A DNA stretch of 64,000 bases from Asterella californica (Eukaryota > Streptophyta > Marchantiopsida > Marchantiales > Aytoniaceae), in NCBI GenBank assembly GCA_036924285.1, contig JAYKYS010000008.1, forward strand, positions 18,461,001 through 18,525,000, in the 5' to 3' direction. The position numbers and the translations under genes are program-made. Below the pieces are notes generated by a model. That model had not been told where the DNA came from. It saw only the letters and a program-made list of their open reading frames with translations, and did no database searches. Shown in pieces: positions 19,686 to 31,524 of the stretch; position 1 is the stretch's first letter; each line of letters starts with the position of its first letter.

Positions 19686-20150
19686 GGTGTAAGTAGAAAT
19701 TTTAGCAAAAGTTACTTAGAAGTTATAATAGAAGTTCTCTAGAGTTAGAAGTATATACTATCTAGGAAGCTTCATAAAGAATATTTTAGTAAGGTACTTA
19801 TGAAGCTTCTACTACAATGAGTGAATAATGTATTTAGGAACCTTTCTAAGGAATGAGGTTGCTTCAAAAAGAAGTAAATGATTATCGTCATGAGAAATTG
19901 AACGGCTATCTTGCGACAGAAGTATATTGCTAGCTTCAAGAAGAAGTCTTGTACACTCCAATCTATAAATATCAACGTCTATGGCCAACTAAACTCATTT
20001 GTCTTCTTGGCTCCACTTCGTATTCCTCTCCTCGTTTATTGATCTTTACAACAATAAACCTTTATTTTGAAGGATATTTGACTTATTTTCTCTTCTTTTC
20101 ACTCTTTATGTTTTCATCACTTTGTGTTTGATTTAAACATGAATAGTGTT
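19686..20150 (+). repeat. Possible chromovirus 3' LTR remnant
   Basis: Directly downstream of the chromovirus polyprotein end, it begins near 'tgtaagtagaaatttt' and contains a TATA-like CTATAAATA at about 19960 and AATAAA further on. I could not find a second copy in the window, so the boundaries are uncertain. Confidence 0.35.
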
Positions 20151-21400
20151 ATTCATATATAAAGTCACCTCTTCTTCTTTCAACATTTCTCTTATTGACT
20201 TTGTAACTGGTCCCGTAGATAAATTCACCTCTTTATAAGTTAAGTATAAAGAATGAGAATAGTGAAAACTATGAATAAATAATAAAAATATTATATATAT
20301 AGCTTATCTATCGATCATAATCAATTTATTGAACTCAGAAATTTATGTATCAACTCAATGTTATGGATTTTTCTTATATCTATTTAATATGTTATGATAT
20401 TCATATCATTCTGAATTACCAAATTAAACTGAAAAACAACAATTATATGCATATTGAACTTGTTATCTTTAAACAGTTTAAAGAAATCATCAAATCAAAT
20501 GTGAGTATAAAATCATGTGATGCAATATAGGTAATAAAAAGAGAGAAAACTTATAGTAAACACTCATAAAATGTAATGAAAGCTATAACAAAAACTATTA
20601 AAATTATATTATATTATTACAAGGAAAAAATAAAAAGGCTCAAAAAATTCTAAAAATAATTATTTAGAGTGAATAGTCAATCATAAGTTTAATATTGAGA
20701 TCATAATTTTCTATGTCCGATAATGAATACTTATATTATTTTATGCCTATCTTATCTTTAAGTTATTTCTAATTTTTAAACAATTCACTAGAAAAACTTA
20801 ACAAAAAATTGATTATATGACTTTCACCATTCAAAGTAATGAATTATTTGCTCATGAGCAAGAATAACAAGTTTGTTATTTCATGGTGAAGTGTATGGAA
20901 TAAATTAAAATTGCTTGCAACTCTACTTTAACTAAAATTATAACTTCAACATAGTTCTGTGCATATTCATCTCTTCCATCTTCCTACGAAAGTGGACAAT
21001 ATACAAACACTTTAATTAATTACCAAAAATTATTTATTTGAAAATTCAATCATAAATTAATTGAAAAAAATGATACATGTAGAAATCTACATGGTGAAGC
21101 TGAAATGTCCTTTTGCTCTTCTCAAACAATTTTAGTTTAGTGATTATTGCATATACGTTATAAGTGTAACATCGTCACATAAGAGAAGAGAATTCAGAGG
21201 CTAACTGCGTAACTGCGTATATTTTAAAACTGCTAATATGCATGTTGTATACATTTTTTGACAAACACGCACGTCCGGACAATTCAAACGGTCAAAATGG
21301 GAGAAATTTTGAACGGCTCATTTGTTGTTCTTACAAGTATAAGACAACCGGGGTTGTAGGGTTAGAAGTGCAACATAATTCAAACATTCTTTTCTAAAAC
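20151..21400. other. AT-rich tract without a gene
   Basis: Very AT-rich sequence with only short chance frames. I see no repeat, RNA gene or coding signal that I can support. Confidence 0.5.
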
Positions 21401-22735
21401 TTAATTAAGCCGATGGCTCATGCGTCTTTGGTTACTTTCTGTGTCGTCTACTCATCGTTACTCTTGCTACTTCACTAAGATCTTGGCACTTCGAAAAGAC
21501 CTCATTACTTCACTATCACCGGCACTTTGCTAAGATGTCGTTTCTCTTGCATACGTCTTGGTGGGCTGAAGTTTGCAGAGCTATGGCAAACGTCTTCTTG
21601 ATGGATCAACACTCCATCATGGTAGCGGACATATTTCGACTTTGAGATGATACAACCACTGCAGCTTGGACGAGTGCTCCATTTTGAGGTTTTTCTAAAG
21701 CTTTTCCTCCATATGCCGATTGTGGACTAGATGGTTTTCTTTGATTCTAGAGCTGCTGCTTCGTTATATCATGGCTGCGAACATATATGAACTTGGACGA
21801 GATCGGTTAATTTGGAGATTTTTCTAAACCTTCAACCATCGTCATTATGCATCTAGTAGTGACGCAAGTTGACCATAACTGATCTCTTGTCGCGTGAATT
21901 TTTGCTAGTGCTAGTGGACATGTTGCTTTTTGTTTATTTTGACTAAGTACTCGAGATGCGACTTTTATCATTTTGTGTTTTCGAGTGAGGTGACTTGATC
22001 ATAATTGCAGGGTGCTTTCGTTTCTTCAATCTTTCCACTAGTCTTTTATCACAGCAGGCCTTGCTATCAACAATTCAGCACAAAAGTAGTGCATGTGTAG
22101 CACGGCACAAGTCACTATTGGACATGGCGGAGGTAATACTCATCCTTCTTACTTCTTGTTCAACTCAAGCGTTGGAGGTTATTTTGTAATCTTTTTTCAT
22201 CCTAGTATCGCTGCATTGTTGGAACTTTCTCACATCATTACAATAGGTACTTCGGTCTCATGTGCTTGTTCGCGTTTCACATTTCATCTTGTTGGCTTTT
22301 TTGCATTTGGTATCTCGATGATGAGAAAAGCGTGCTGAGACCTATGATTGACATCGATCATCAATCTGACGTACCAGAGTAAGAATCCACTACAATATGC
22401 AATCCACATAGTCCTCTTACAGTCTCTTATGTGAGAGACTCCTCCTACAATACAAAATTCTTGTATGTGCTTGAAGGGTGCTAGTCCCTCTTTTGCTACT
22501 TTTGGTCTCATTTTTCTCAGCATTGCCACTTGAATGTTTCTTCAGAGATAGACGAGGGTGAAGAAAGCAGCCCTCGTCAGCTACAAGACGTTGGAGTTGT
22601 CCGTGACTATGTGTAGAACGGAGATTGATTTAGACATGTGTTTTGTCTTTATGCTTAGTCAATTCCTTCAGTCTGACTGTTCTTCTGAGATTTTTTAGTT
22701 GAAAGAGGAGAAGCACTACTACATCTCCACTAGTA
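21401..22735. other. Unassigned tract, no supported gene
   Basis: More balanced base composition than the preceding tract, with short open frames on both strands (for example near 22000-22530) that match nothing I know. It may hold the decayed 5' part of the replitron-like gene that follows. Confidence 0.3.
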
Positions 22736-23146
22736 GAGCATGATTGCAATTTCTGCAAAGTCCACTCAAGAAGTGAAGAAGCTTATCATGATTGCAATTT
22801 CTGCAAAGTCCGCTCAAGAAGTGAAGAAGCGTATCATGATGGACACAAATGCCCAATAGGGGTTGAGATTTGTGTTAAGAGACTGACAAAGATAAGACTT
22901 CACACATACGTAGGAATGGTTGGCTATAGTAAGAAGGACCAAGCCGAAGAGCATCGTCACACATATATGAAAAATATCTCTAGGAGTATTCTCATTGACG
23001 ATAAAGAGCTTTATACACTCTTAGGTGTTTGTGATACAAAAATCATGTAGAGCTTAGCTACGCTAACATACTTGTCAGTGCACTACAATATAATAAGTAT
23101 AAGAGCAGTTACTCTGTATCATCTACTTTCAACACTTGTCTCTGAG
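22736..23146 (+). pseudogene. Replitron-like Rep (HUH) remnant
   Basis: One frame reads DCNFCKV...SRSEEAYHDGHKCP, then KRLTKIRLHTYVGMVGYSKKD, EEHRHTYMKNIS and LYTLLGVCDTKIM before a TAG at 23048. Beyond it, the same frame continues recognisably to about 23146. The order of Cys/His finger, 'H-T-x-GMVGY-x-KD', a His-containing stretch and 'N-[IV]-S' recalls Rep proteins of replitrons, HUH-endonuclease mobile elements reported in algae and plants. That assignment is from memory of the family. The Cys/His unit is duplicated in frame (48 bp, 22742-22789 and 22790-22837). It is broken and so not functional. Confidence 0.45.
22742..22837 (+). repeat. 48-bp tandem duplication in frame
   Basis: Two near-identical 48-bp units (22742 and 22790) encode DCNFCKV-x-SRSEEAYH twice. 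The spacing is a multiple of three, so the frame of the Rep-like sequence is kept. Confidence 0.8.
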
Positions 23147-23524
23147 GGATGATAGCATGTGGAAAATACTCTACTTCACTCCGTTGGCTAATGCAGGTTA
23201 GAATTCAATCCATAGAGTTGTTTATGAAAATCCTTTCTCCATCATGAGGAAGTTACACATGAGGATATTCAAAATATTTTTGTTGGCAAGAACAACAGAA
23301 GTGTGGTCATTGTAAAGGCTCTGTAAAGACATATACATGGATCTAGACGACGCAACAAACTTACTGTAGCAAAGTCCGAATGAGAGGTTTCTCCAAGTGC
23401 TTGAGTCATCTCATGCGGCCTTCTCAACATCGCAGAACTCGAGTGAAAGCCTTATGGAAGAGCTACCTCATGTGACATTCATGAGTACGTATCACTTGTA
23501 GAGGTTACATGAGATCCGAGAGAT
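23147..23524. other. Decayed junction, no clear gene
   Basis: Frames are closed on both strands. It lies between the Rep-like remnant and the gypsy RT fragment and probably contains the upstream part of that RT in unrecognisable form. Confidence 0.3.
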
Positions 23525-23841
23525 CTCTACTCCTTATATGATCAATTTCAACTAGCAAAGGAGAGCAGAAGCTTCAGGATAATGAGAACATCTTTAGAGT
23601 TAGTTAGATGTGTACCTTACCACAGAGAGCTACCAACTCGGTAGCACACATGATGAACGAGATGAACAGAGTTCTAAAGGAGTTCATCCTCGAGAAGACA
23701 ATGTAGTTCTTGGACGACATTCTCATCAAAGGATGTATGGAGGATGAGAAGGATGAAGTAGTAGATCAAAATGGATATCGGCGATACGTAATCGATCACA
23801 TCACATATTGTGATAAATCTTATATCGACTCGAGGAAGTTC
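23525..23841 (+). pseudogene. Old gypsy reverse transcriptase, part 1 (split by E3)
   Basis: Reads YDQFQLAKESRSFRIMRT and, after a frameshift, AHMMNEMNRVLKEF...FLDDILIKGCMEDEKDE. FLDD is the RT catalytic box, and YDQFQLA with IKGC marks a gypsy lineage different from E1. Stops interrupt it. E3 is inserted after GTTC at 23838-23841, and the pol continues at 47369. Confidence 0.7.
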
Positions 23842-24756
23842 TGTAACGACCTATGTTACACATAGTAAGTTTGCCTATTAGTAAGGTATTTAGCTATAAC
23901 TAAGTGTCGAGAATGTTTATTTGCTGCCAAAGTACTTTAAGGAGGTATCAAGTTAGTCATGACTAGCTAAAAGTTAGTTATGGTTAAACTTAGCTGTACT
24001 TTTGGCAGAATTCAGATATTTCCTAAAGAGTGAGCACTACTATCTTGTCATCTTGTCTAAAAGGTAGAAAGGAGGTGGAAAGTATCCCTTATCTCCTATT
24101 TGACCTGATATGAGTGGTTGGATTAAAGTTGTGGACTTTGTGGGCATTAAAAACAAGAAGAGATTCCACATGTTTCCTTTTTAGTGGATCCTAGTGTAGA
24201 GAGGGGGTGGAAATTCGAGATTCCTTGAGAATATTCCAGAATCCTTCTAGAAGTTGTTGACTTTGAAGGAATAAGCCCATGTGAAAAAGTAAGAAGCCAA
24301 TGTGATTAATGCTTTTACCTTAAGTAATATCTTAGTAAAACTCGGTAAAAGTAGTTACGACTGAGTTACCGCGGGGTATCAAAGTAAAAACGTAGAATGT
24401 ATAAATAGAGGAGTAGAGAAGAGCTCCTCATCCTTGTTTTCACATCGTCGTAATGACAACTTGAGTAATATAGAGAGTGTGGGATATTTTTAGCATGTGA
24501 GAACTTGAGAGACGTCATTAGAATGGAGGATTTTAGTTGATGAGTTTATGAAGATTTTTAGTTGATAAGTTTGTGGGTGTATGAATGAGTGAACTTAGCA
24601 TTTTTCCCTTCAAGTTCATGGTGTGCTTCCATCAAAGCCATCAGCGGTGACCCCTGAGTGAGAGACAGACCCGACATGTTGCAGATTCGTGGATGACGAT
24701 CGTGGAGATTGAGAGATCGGGGGGTAGTTGATCGATAGGACCACGGAGGGTTTACA
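23842..24756 (+). repeat. E3 5' LTR
   Basis: 915 bp, TGTAACG...TTTACA, homologous to the E1 LTR along its length, with the TATA box at 24400-24407. A mutated primer site (TGGTTCCATTGCTGGGA) follows at 24761. Confidence 0.93.
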
Positions 24757-24801
24757 TTTTTGGTTCCATTGCTGGGACCTCACTTGAAGGGATCATTGAA
24801 A

Positions 24802-24972
24802 ATGTTTAGAGTTCAGTTCTATATTAGACAAAAAGAGATTATGAGAGAACACATGGAGAGAACGTTGGGAGGAGAGAGAGCTAACGCGATGTTAGCAACA
24901 TTAGAACCTTTCGTGTATCCTGTAGTGATATATGACACGTTCGAAGTCATTATTTACATCTTGTTCACTTAG
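24802..24972 (+). CDS. E3 ORF A, 56-aa small protein (open)
   Basis: Same 171-nt length and position after the LTR as in E1, with very few replacements (for example DTFEVIIYILF for DAFEVILYILF). The reading frame has survived in an element whose pol is broken. See the E1 ORF A entry for the family description. Function is unknown. Confidence 0.5.
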   Translation: MFRVQFYIRQKEIMREHMERTLGGERANAMLATLEPFVYPVVIYDTFEVIIYILFT

Positions 24973-24999
24973 AAAGGGTTTGAGGAGAGTTGAAAGAGG

Positions 25000-25560
25000 G
25001 TGCAACAAGAGTTGTAGAGAAAGGAGGAGAGAAAAGTTATTAGAGGAGAGAAATTTGTGAGTTTAGAAATTCTACTCTCTGGAAAATTTGTACAGTCTCT
25101 GTCAACTTTTCTGTGAATTTTATTTTCCTGAGAAACTTTCCAGTGTTTTAGATTGGCTAATAACCTATCTAGGACAAAAGAAATCATAGGAAAAGGTGGT
25201 CTAGAGAAGGAGCAATGAATTTTCAAAGTTGAGGGGGTTTATTCGTGAGAGTTGAGGAATTCTGTTCTCTGGAAAAAGTTTACAGTCATTGTCAGATTTT
25301 CTGTGAATTTTATTTTCCTGAAAAACTTTCTAGTGTTTTAGATGGGCTGATAAGCTATCCAGGACAAAAGAAATCATGAGAAGATGAGGTCTGAAGAGGG
25401 AGAAAGAATTTTTCAAAGTGGAGGGGGTTGACAACCATGAGGGAAGTGAAAATATACAAATTTCAGTTCTCTGAAAATTTGTACAGTCATCACCATCTCT
25501 TCTGATTAGGGAAGTTTCTGTTGAAACTTCATGATTTAGTAGCTTGGAGGTTGAGCTAAT
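25000..25560 (+). repeat. E3 leader repeats
   Basis: Counterpart of the E1 leader, with the TCTCTGGAAAA and GAAACTTTC(C/T)AGTGTTTTAG motifs repeated at about 190-bp spacing. Confidence 0.65.
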
Positions 25561-25643
25561 GGAGACCACAAAAATCTTGGAGAGATCTCTTACCAACTAA
25601 GAGATATATGTTTCGGCATACAAGGAGGTCTTGACGATACGTA

Positions 25644-25960
25644 ATGGGGAATCCAGTTCGAGTGCCAAGGTTGAAGAAGAGACGTTTGGGAGTTAGAACG
25701 GAGACGGAAAGGCTAACGTTAGTATAGAGGCGTTGCGATCAAGCATCTATTGCAGTTGGGGTGCCATTTTTACTTTATATAAAGAAGCTTCTGCGAGCAT
25801 CGGCGCAGATGTGAAGAAAGTTGAGTTCAAAGTATCATTCACTGTGGAGGCCACGAATACTCCTGGTCAAGTAGAGTGTGATCCTTACAAAAGTGACTTT
25901 AAGATGTCTGCTAGGATCAGTACAGACGATGGTCATGAGGATATTATCATGGACTCTTGA
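25644..25960 (+). pseudogene. E3 105-aa ORF, frameshifted
   Basis: Starts MGNPVRVPRLKKRRLGVRTE as in E1, but a one-base deletion gives an early TAG. The rest, including AIFTLYKEASASIGADVKK, continues in another frame to a stop at 25960. Total 317 nt against 318 nt. Confidence 0.75.
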
Positions 25961-26098
25961 TTTTAGATTGGATTTTAATTTGTGTATAGCATATATAATA
26001 CACGATTTTCAGTATAAAGCTCGAAAGAGTTAAGAAAGTGATGTAGAGTTATTTTCTTCAAAGATATTTTGTCCACTTAATGGTTGAGAAGGTGCAAC

Positions 26099-26354
26099 AT
26101 GAGTGGAAGTTCAAAAGATTGGAAAGTTAGACTTAGAAACCCTCCTCAAGGTTTAGATGTCATAGTAAGCGTCGGAGAGAGCTCGAAAGAGATTATCGTC
26201 GAGTTTGAGAACCCTAGTACAAAACCTCAAGTAGAGTCTCCGAGGAGAAGAGTAGAAATCGATTTGTGGTGTTATTTCTGTAGAGGGTTGGGACATAAAG
26301 AAGTGAATTGTCCAACTAGAATCAGAACCGAGAGAGCTAAAGAGAAGCGGGAGT
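26099..26354 (+). pseudogene. E3 zinc-knuckle ORF, cut by insertion
   Basis: Begins MSGSSKDWKVRLRN and retains the knuckle CYFCRGLGHKEVNC. The frame then runs straight into the giant LTR at 26355 and stops within it. The C-terminal half is missing. Confidence 0.85.
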
Positions 26355-29300
26355 TGTGGTGCCCACAAATTACAGGATGCACAAATTTTTGAAATTTTTA
26401 AGAATAATAACTTGTTTGTATAACTGAAGAAGCGTTGTTACTTAAGGTTACGTCTTCTTTAACAGGAAGATGATCTTAAGAGCTGTTTGTAATAAGAAGT
26501 TGACTTCTTCGGAAGACGACCGTCTTCTCAGTTGCGTCTCTCGGAAGATGAGAAGACGGCGGAAGATGAGAAGACGGCGGAAGACACCTGTCTTCCAAAA
26601 GACAGCGACCGCGAAGGACCAACCACGAGTTTACGGGTAAGACAGTAGGTGTACCTACTGGGGCGCACCGAATAGATAGGTAGGTCAGGAAGACACCCAA
26701 GGTCGAGAACCCCTAATCTGCGGGGAAGATGCGTGAGGAAGCACATTAGGCGCATTCAACTTCTCGCAACACAACGCGCTTGAGAAGATCGATTGAGAGA
26801 GTGAGCTTCACGAGCTAGCATTGAGAGAGGAATCGAGTAAGACATCGAGGTAGGAGAGAACAAGTTGGCAGCTAGGCGAAGGGTGAAATCGAATCGCTAG
26901 AGCACAAACAGCAGAGAGAGCGAAGGCGTTTTTGTGGAGCTTCCGAGAAGTTGACAGTGGAGAGTGGCGAGTAGAAGCGAAGGGGAAATCAAGGTGTGGA
27001 CCGAAATTGACAGCAGGCGCAGTCAAGAGGAGTCGCATTGGAAGCTAGTACAAGAGCCATAAGCGCGAGGAGGTCGAAGGCAACTCGAGGAGCCGAAGAA
27101 GACTGTAGAGGTTCTTTCCCTTTCCCACCTCTTCTCGCCATTGTCTGGTACTCCCCGCGCTTCCTTGATTGTGTGCAGACAGCCTGATCGATCACCCCCA
27201 CCCCTCATTCTTTCTATTTGAGACATTGGGCGCGAAAGCGCTGCTCAATTTCTGTCAAGACATCTCCTTGCTTCTTCCCGAGCTCAATTCGAGCTTCCCT
27301 ACTCCTAGTCTTCAAATTGGAGACCCCAACTATCAATTTCCCTACCCTACTACCTCTCTACCCCCGAAACTTGGAACAGAAGACGATTCAGAAGATGGGA
27401 ACATCTTCGGAAGACGCTTCTTAAACTTGACTGTCTTCGGAAGACCGTCTTCGGAAGACTGTCTTCGGAAGTCGACTGAACACAATTCGTATCAAGAGTG
27501 GATTTGCTTTGCTTTTGTGTTTAGAGAGACTTGGTACGAATCCTGAGAGGTGTGGTGAGTTGTTTTGTTATTTCGAGATGTTGGAAGTCGGGAACTAGGC
27601 CTGTGCCTCCCGGTCTTCCAAGCTTCTCAACTCCCCATCTTCCTAGAGAGACTAGAAGACTGGAAGGCTGGCAAAATGAGCGAGAAGACGCGAGGGTCCA
27701 TTCGGGTCTCTTCTGTCCGATCCATAGCAGCCGTTCCTTCTTCTTCCCGAACTTAGAAGAGAGTTGTGAGAAGTCTTGCTGGCAGAATCTGGAGGGAATG
27801 GTCGAGGGTCATGTCTTCCCATCATGCAGCAAGCTTCTTCTGAGTGCGTATGAGAGGTGAGAAGTCAGAAGAACAGAGTGCAGTTGTCTTGAGTATGTTG
27901 TGAGGATAGATTGTGCGTAGGAAGACGAAGACAGGTGAGACCAGTGAAGGGAAGCCCGACTTCGGGAAGTCTTCCGAGAAAGACATTTAATCGGAAGCTG
28001 TCCCGAGTGTCTTCCCAGAGGTCACTGTCATCGCAGGAGCCCGTAACCATCTTCTGAACCTTTCTTATACTCTACTTCTCGCATATCTTGTATCTTCTGA
28101 TAGGAAGTAGGATGTAATGCAAGGTGGGTTGTCTTCTTGGTAATCCATGCGAGGCCTTGCTTAGATAGGATTGTTTAGATATAGCTCGGAAGACGAGAGC
28201 TATCTAGGAAGTACTGTTAGAATCCTGGAAGACGAAGTAGCTGTCTTCTGGAAGACTAGTTTCGTCTTCTGAGAAGTAGAAGCTAGACTGTGGGCATTCG
28301 GCAAGGACTGAGCCTTCAGCTCATCGTAGGTGCTTGTGGTTTAGTGCAACAGATCTTCCAGGTATGTCGATGCATCCGCGGGGCTTGGTGTTACCAGCGG
28401 CAGAATTGGCCGAGGCCACTCCTTTCTTCAAGGAGTTGGGTCTCGACTTCTTCTTGTGGGATTGGAACCTCGCAGATCAAGGGCTTCTGGAGGAAGTGTG
28501 GGCAGCGTTACCACCGCGTAACCGTGTATCTGCGAAGGAAGGAGTAGCTCGGGGAAGACCGTCTTCCTGGACTGAAGACTGGTGGCGTAAGGCGTTTCAC
28601 AAGCCTGAGTCTGAGAACCGAGGATATTGGTACGAGAAGAAGATCTTGCCTAGGATTGTGAGTTCGTGGCATGTACCTGGGAGCACCACCTGCCTTTTCG
28701 TGGAAGACAGGCAGGGGAGGAACGGTTGGAAGATAGAATCTTACCGGGAGCCGAAGAAGCGCCTCCTGGCGAAGTTATTTCTGCATCTCTTTCCCAAGGG
28801 GAAAGCGCAGAAGACAAGGTACTTAGGCGATAAGGACGTGGAGTTCCTGGAATCAGTGTGGGATGACAGAGTACCCATCAGATGGCCCAGCTGAGGCCCG
28901 GCTCTCATCAGAAGACGCTTCTGGTGAGGGAAGATGAGTCTAGTGGGTCGGAAGACGCCACGCCACTGAGGAAGATGGGTCCCAGAAGTGTACCGAGGAC
29001 ACCCATCTCCCTCATTCACTCAGGATCGGAGTCCGACTCGGAAGAAGACCTGTTGAGTACCCGATCGGAGCAGAAGACTGCTTCTGCAACGCTTGGGAGT
29101 CTTCCGAAGACTCCAGAAGACGAAGGATGGATGGGCGCTCCTGCTGCGATGCGAGGAAGCACAAAGAAGAGAGCCGCTCCTGCCATGAGGAGTTTTCCAC
29201 CCCGGAAGATGAGAAGAGTAGCTTCTTCTTGTGCGCAGAAGATGAAGGCCGTAGCAGTGGAAGAGGCTTCCTTGCCTCTGGAAGACGAAGTCGACACCAT

Positions 29301-30756
29301 GGAGCGAGTGGTGGAGATGAACTTGTCTTCCGCAGGAAGACGACTGAAGGAGTTCAGTGCCTACTTCCAGAAGGAGATCCAGCCAGCTATGGAGTTGCTG
29401 GAGAGGAGAGCGAGGGCACAGGAGAAGCCCTTACAACATGGATTCGGCCTGCGCACCTTGCTGCGACAGGGGGAGGACCAGAAGAAGACGGAGTCGCTGG
29501 AAGCTAACCTCCGCACTACGGAGAAGCTTGCAGCCAGGTACAAGGCGGAAGCAGCCGCTTCTGCCAAGGAGCTGGTACAGCTTCGGAAGAGCAACTAGGA
29601 GTTGCAGGCGCGGGTACAGCAGCGCAATCAGGAAGTCGCCCGAGTGCGGGAGAAGATCACCGCCCTCGTAGAAGAGCAGACCATATGGAAGACGCAACGA
29701 GAAGCCGCGGAAGCGCGAGCTGCAGCTGAGAAGACGCAGAGAGAAGCAGCAGAGGCCCGTGCGCAGAAGATGTTGGCATAGTCGGTGGAAGCGCTTCGTA
29801 AGAAGTTCAACTACACCGCGGGTAGGAAGTTACTTACCTTAGCTAGAGGATGGGACAGCGAGTCCAGAGCGATGTTGGTAGAATGCCGGGAGAGTATGTT
29901 CAGGTACTTGGATAGACAGATAGAAGGAGTGAAGACACTTTATGGTCTTCCCTCGCTTCCGACACCTGCAACTGCATCTTCCCACGCTCCAGCACCATCG
30001 ACTGGATCCGGAATGGAGAAGGAGGAGTTCGATCTCGCTGTGCACTTGGTGGTGACAGCGTTGGAAGACGAGAAGACTCCAGAAGACGCCCCGGAAGACA
30101 AGATGTCTTCTGGAAGACAGGAAGACGAGCCGTCTTCCCAGGTATTCCGCGTGGAGGAAGCGACTTCCTCGGATCCCCATGAGGTCCCCATGGTCCCTAG
30201 TCCCGCACCCGTGCCTCAGAAGACGGAAGAAGCACCGGTCGACTCCGCTTCCCAGAAGACGCTTCTGTCTTCCGAAGCAGAAGTCGAAGCCGAGGAAGAC
30301 GCAGCAGCAGCGACAGCAGAGCCAGCAAGAGACGAAGAAGAGGAAGTCACCTCAGTGACACCCGAGGTAACTGCAAGGCTTTCTAGCTTATCAGAAGCTG
30401 CATTAGGAGCTCCGATAGGAGCAGATCAGGTAGAGATTGCCTCCGTGCAATCTGAGTAGTTAGTAACTCCATTTCCAAATATAGTAGAATCGAACATGCT
30501 ATCTTAAGGATGGCAGTTTTCCCATGTAATATTAGTTAGGACACCATGTGGCAGCATAGGTAGCGTAGGAAGGACAAGGTGGATGACCAATTCGGGCAGG
30601 GGAACCGCTTGCATGTGAGGTGACAACCTCCTGTCAGCGCCTCTCTCTCCCTGGTGGTCGCCTCCCCTGGTTCTCATGGCAGCAACATAAGTAGGATAGT
30701 AGCGTAGGAGAAAGGGCTCTGCCAGTTCTGTAGAATTCTGTAGTAACTGAACATAC
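26355..30756 (+). repeat. Giant LTR, forward, 3'-truncated (left inverted arm)
   Basis: Starts TGTGGTGCCCAC like the solo LTR at 48193 and ends at '...aactgaacatac', where the complete LTR would continue. It is the reverse complement of 38597-43190 apart from indels, including a deletion of roughly 0.2 kb near 28880. It carries a broken LTR gene. GAAGAC/GTCTTC is very frequent. Confidence 0.85.
28374..30459 (+). pseudogene. LTR-encoded gene, copy 1 (broken)
   Basis: The ATG begins MSMHPRGLVLPAAELAE. An N-terminal region of about 170 residues (FFLWDWN, WTEDWWRKAF, GYWYEKKI, RLLAKLFLHLFP) is cut by a deletion near 28880. An acidic Ser-rich segment (IHSGSESDSEED) follows, then an Ala/Glu/Lys/Arg-rich coiled coil and an acidic C-terminus. 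Two TAG stops lie in the coiled coil (after RKSN and after QKMLA). No domain is certain: the N-terminal part recalls gag-like or transposon-associated plant proteins, and this is only a resemblance. It lies in sense direction inside the LTR, roughly 2.0-4.1 kb from the LTR start. Confidence 0.6.
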
Positions 30757-31524
30757 TGTAGTGACGAAGGATTTCTCCTTTTGCCCATTTAGTATACAAG
30801 ATATCGTTCCCACAGAGAATTTGCACAAGTAACGCTGCTCTAAGTTCTAAGATCTGTTCAAACACACGGGTTTTGCCTAGAAATCCCGTCTTCTCACAAA
30901 ATCACTCAAAACAACACGTCTTCCAGACACGCCAAATGGTGCTCTGGGCCCAAACAACCAACTACCAATTACAATACCACACAACTATTCACAGAGAAGC
31001 TCGGGAAGACGATCTTCCTGCTTCCAGATCGCTTCTTCCGGTCTTCTCGATACCGTCTTCCCGAAGCGATTCTCGTCTTCTGGGGGTTCAACTCGGCTTC
31101 TCATACCTCTAGAAGGCTGTCCTGCTTCGCAGAAGTCGACTAGCAACGGTCGTTACACCTTATTCTCACACTCACATTCCAACGGGTTAGATCAATCACA
31201 TGGTGTATGCCCCCTGTAGCCTTCTCAGGCTTCTGCCTACGGAAGTTGTCTTCCTGCAACACTACAACGACATTCACCTCCACGGAAGCTCAATAGAAGT
31301 ATCAGAAACTCACTAGAAGAAGGTAAGAAGATGGGGAAGATGGGGGAAGATGAGAAAAGCCAAACAAGAGAAAACAAGATGAAAAGAGTAAATTAAGATT
31401 CCAACAGGCTTCTAGTCCGGATCCTGACTAACAAGCCATCCCTGCTTGTAATAGTTTGGGGAGGAAGACAACAAACGTGAGTACTGTTGCACCGTCTTCT
31501 ACTCGAGGATGTCGTCTTCTGTTG
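30757..31524 (-). repeat. Giant LTR 3' end remnant, minus strand
   Basis: 768 bp beginning TGTAGTGACGAAGG on the plus strand, matching 37279-38064 in the same orientation. Its right edge passes directly into the integrase core of the minus-strand pol, so a deletion has removed the rest of the integrase and most of this LTR. Confidence 0.85.

Noticed and set aside
20151..21400. CRISPR, satellite or RNA gene in the AT-rich tract
   Set aside because: No regularly spaced repeats and no recognisable RNA gene.
23842..24756. E3 5' LTR as a solo LTR
   Set aside because: E3 internal sequence follows directly and a matching 3' LTR with purine tract lies at 46454-47368.
29431..30180. Minus-strand ORFs in the left giant-LTR arm
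   Set aside because: Low-complexity mirror frames of the GAAGAC-rich LTR gene.
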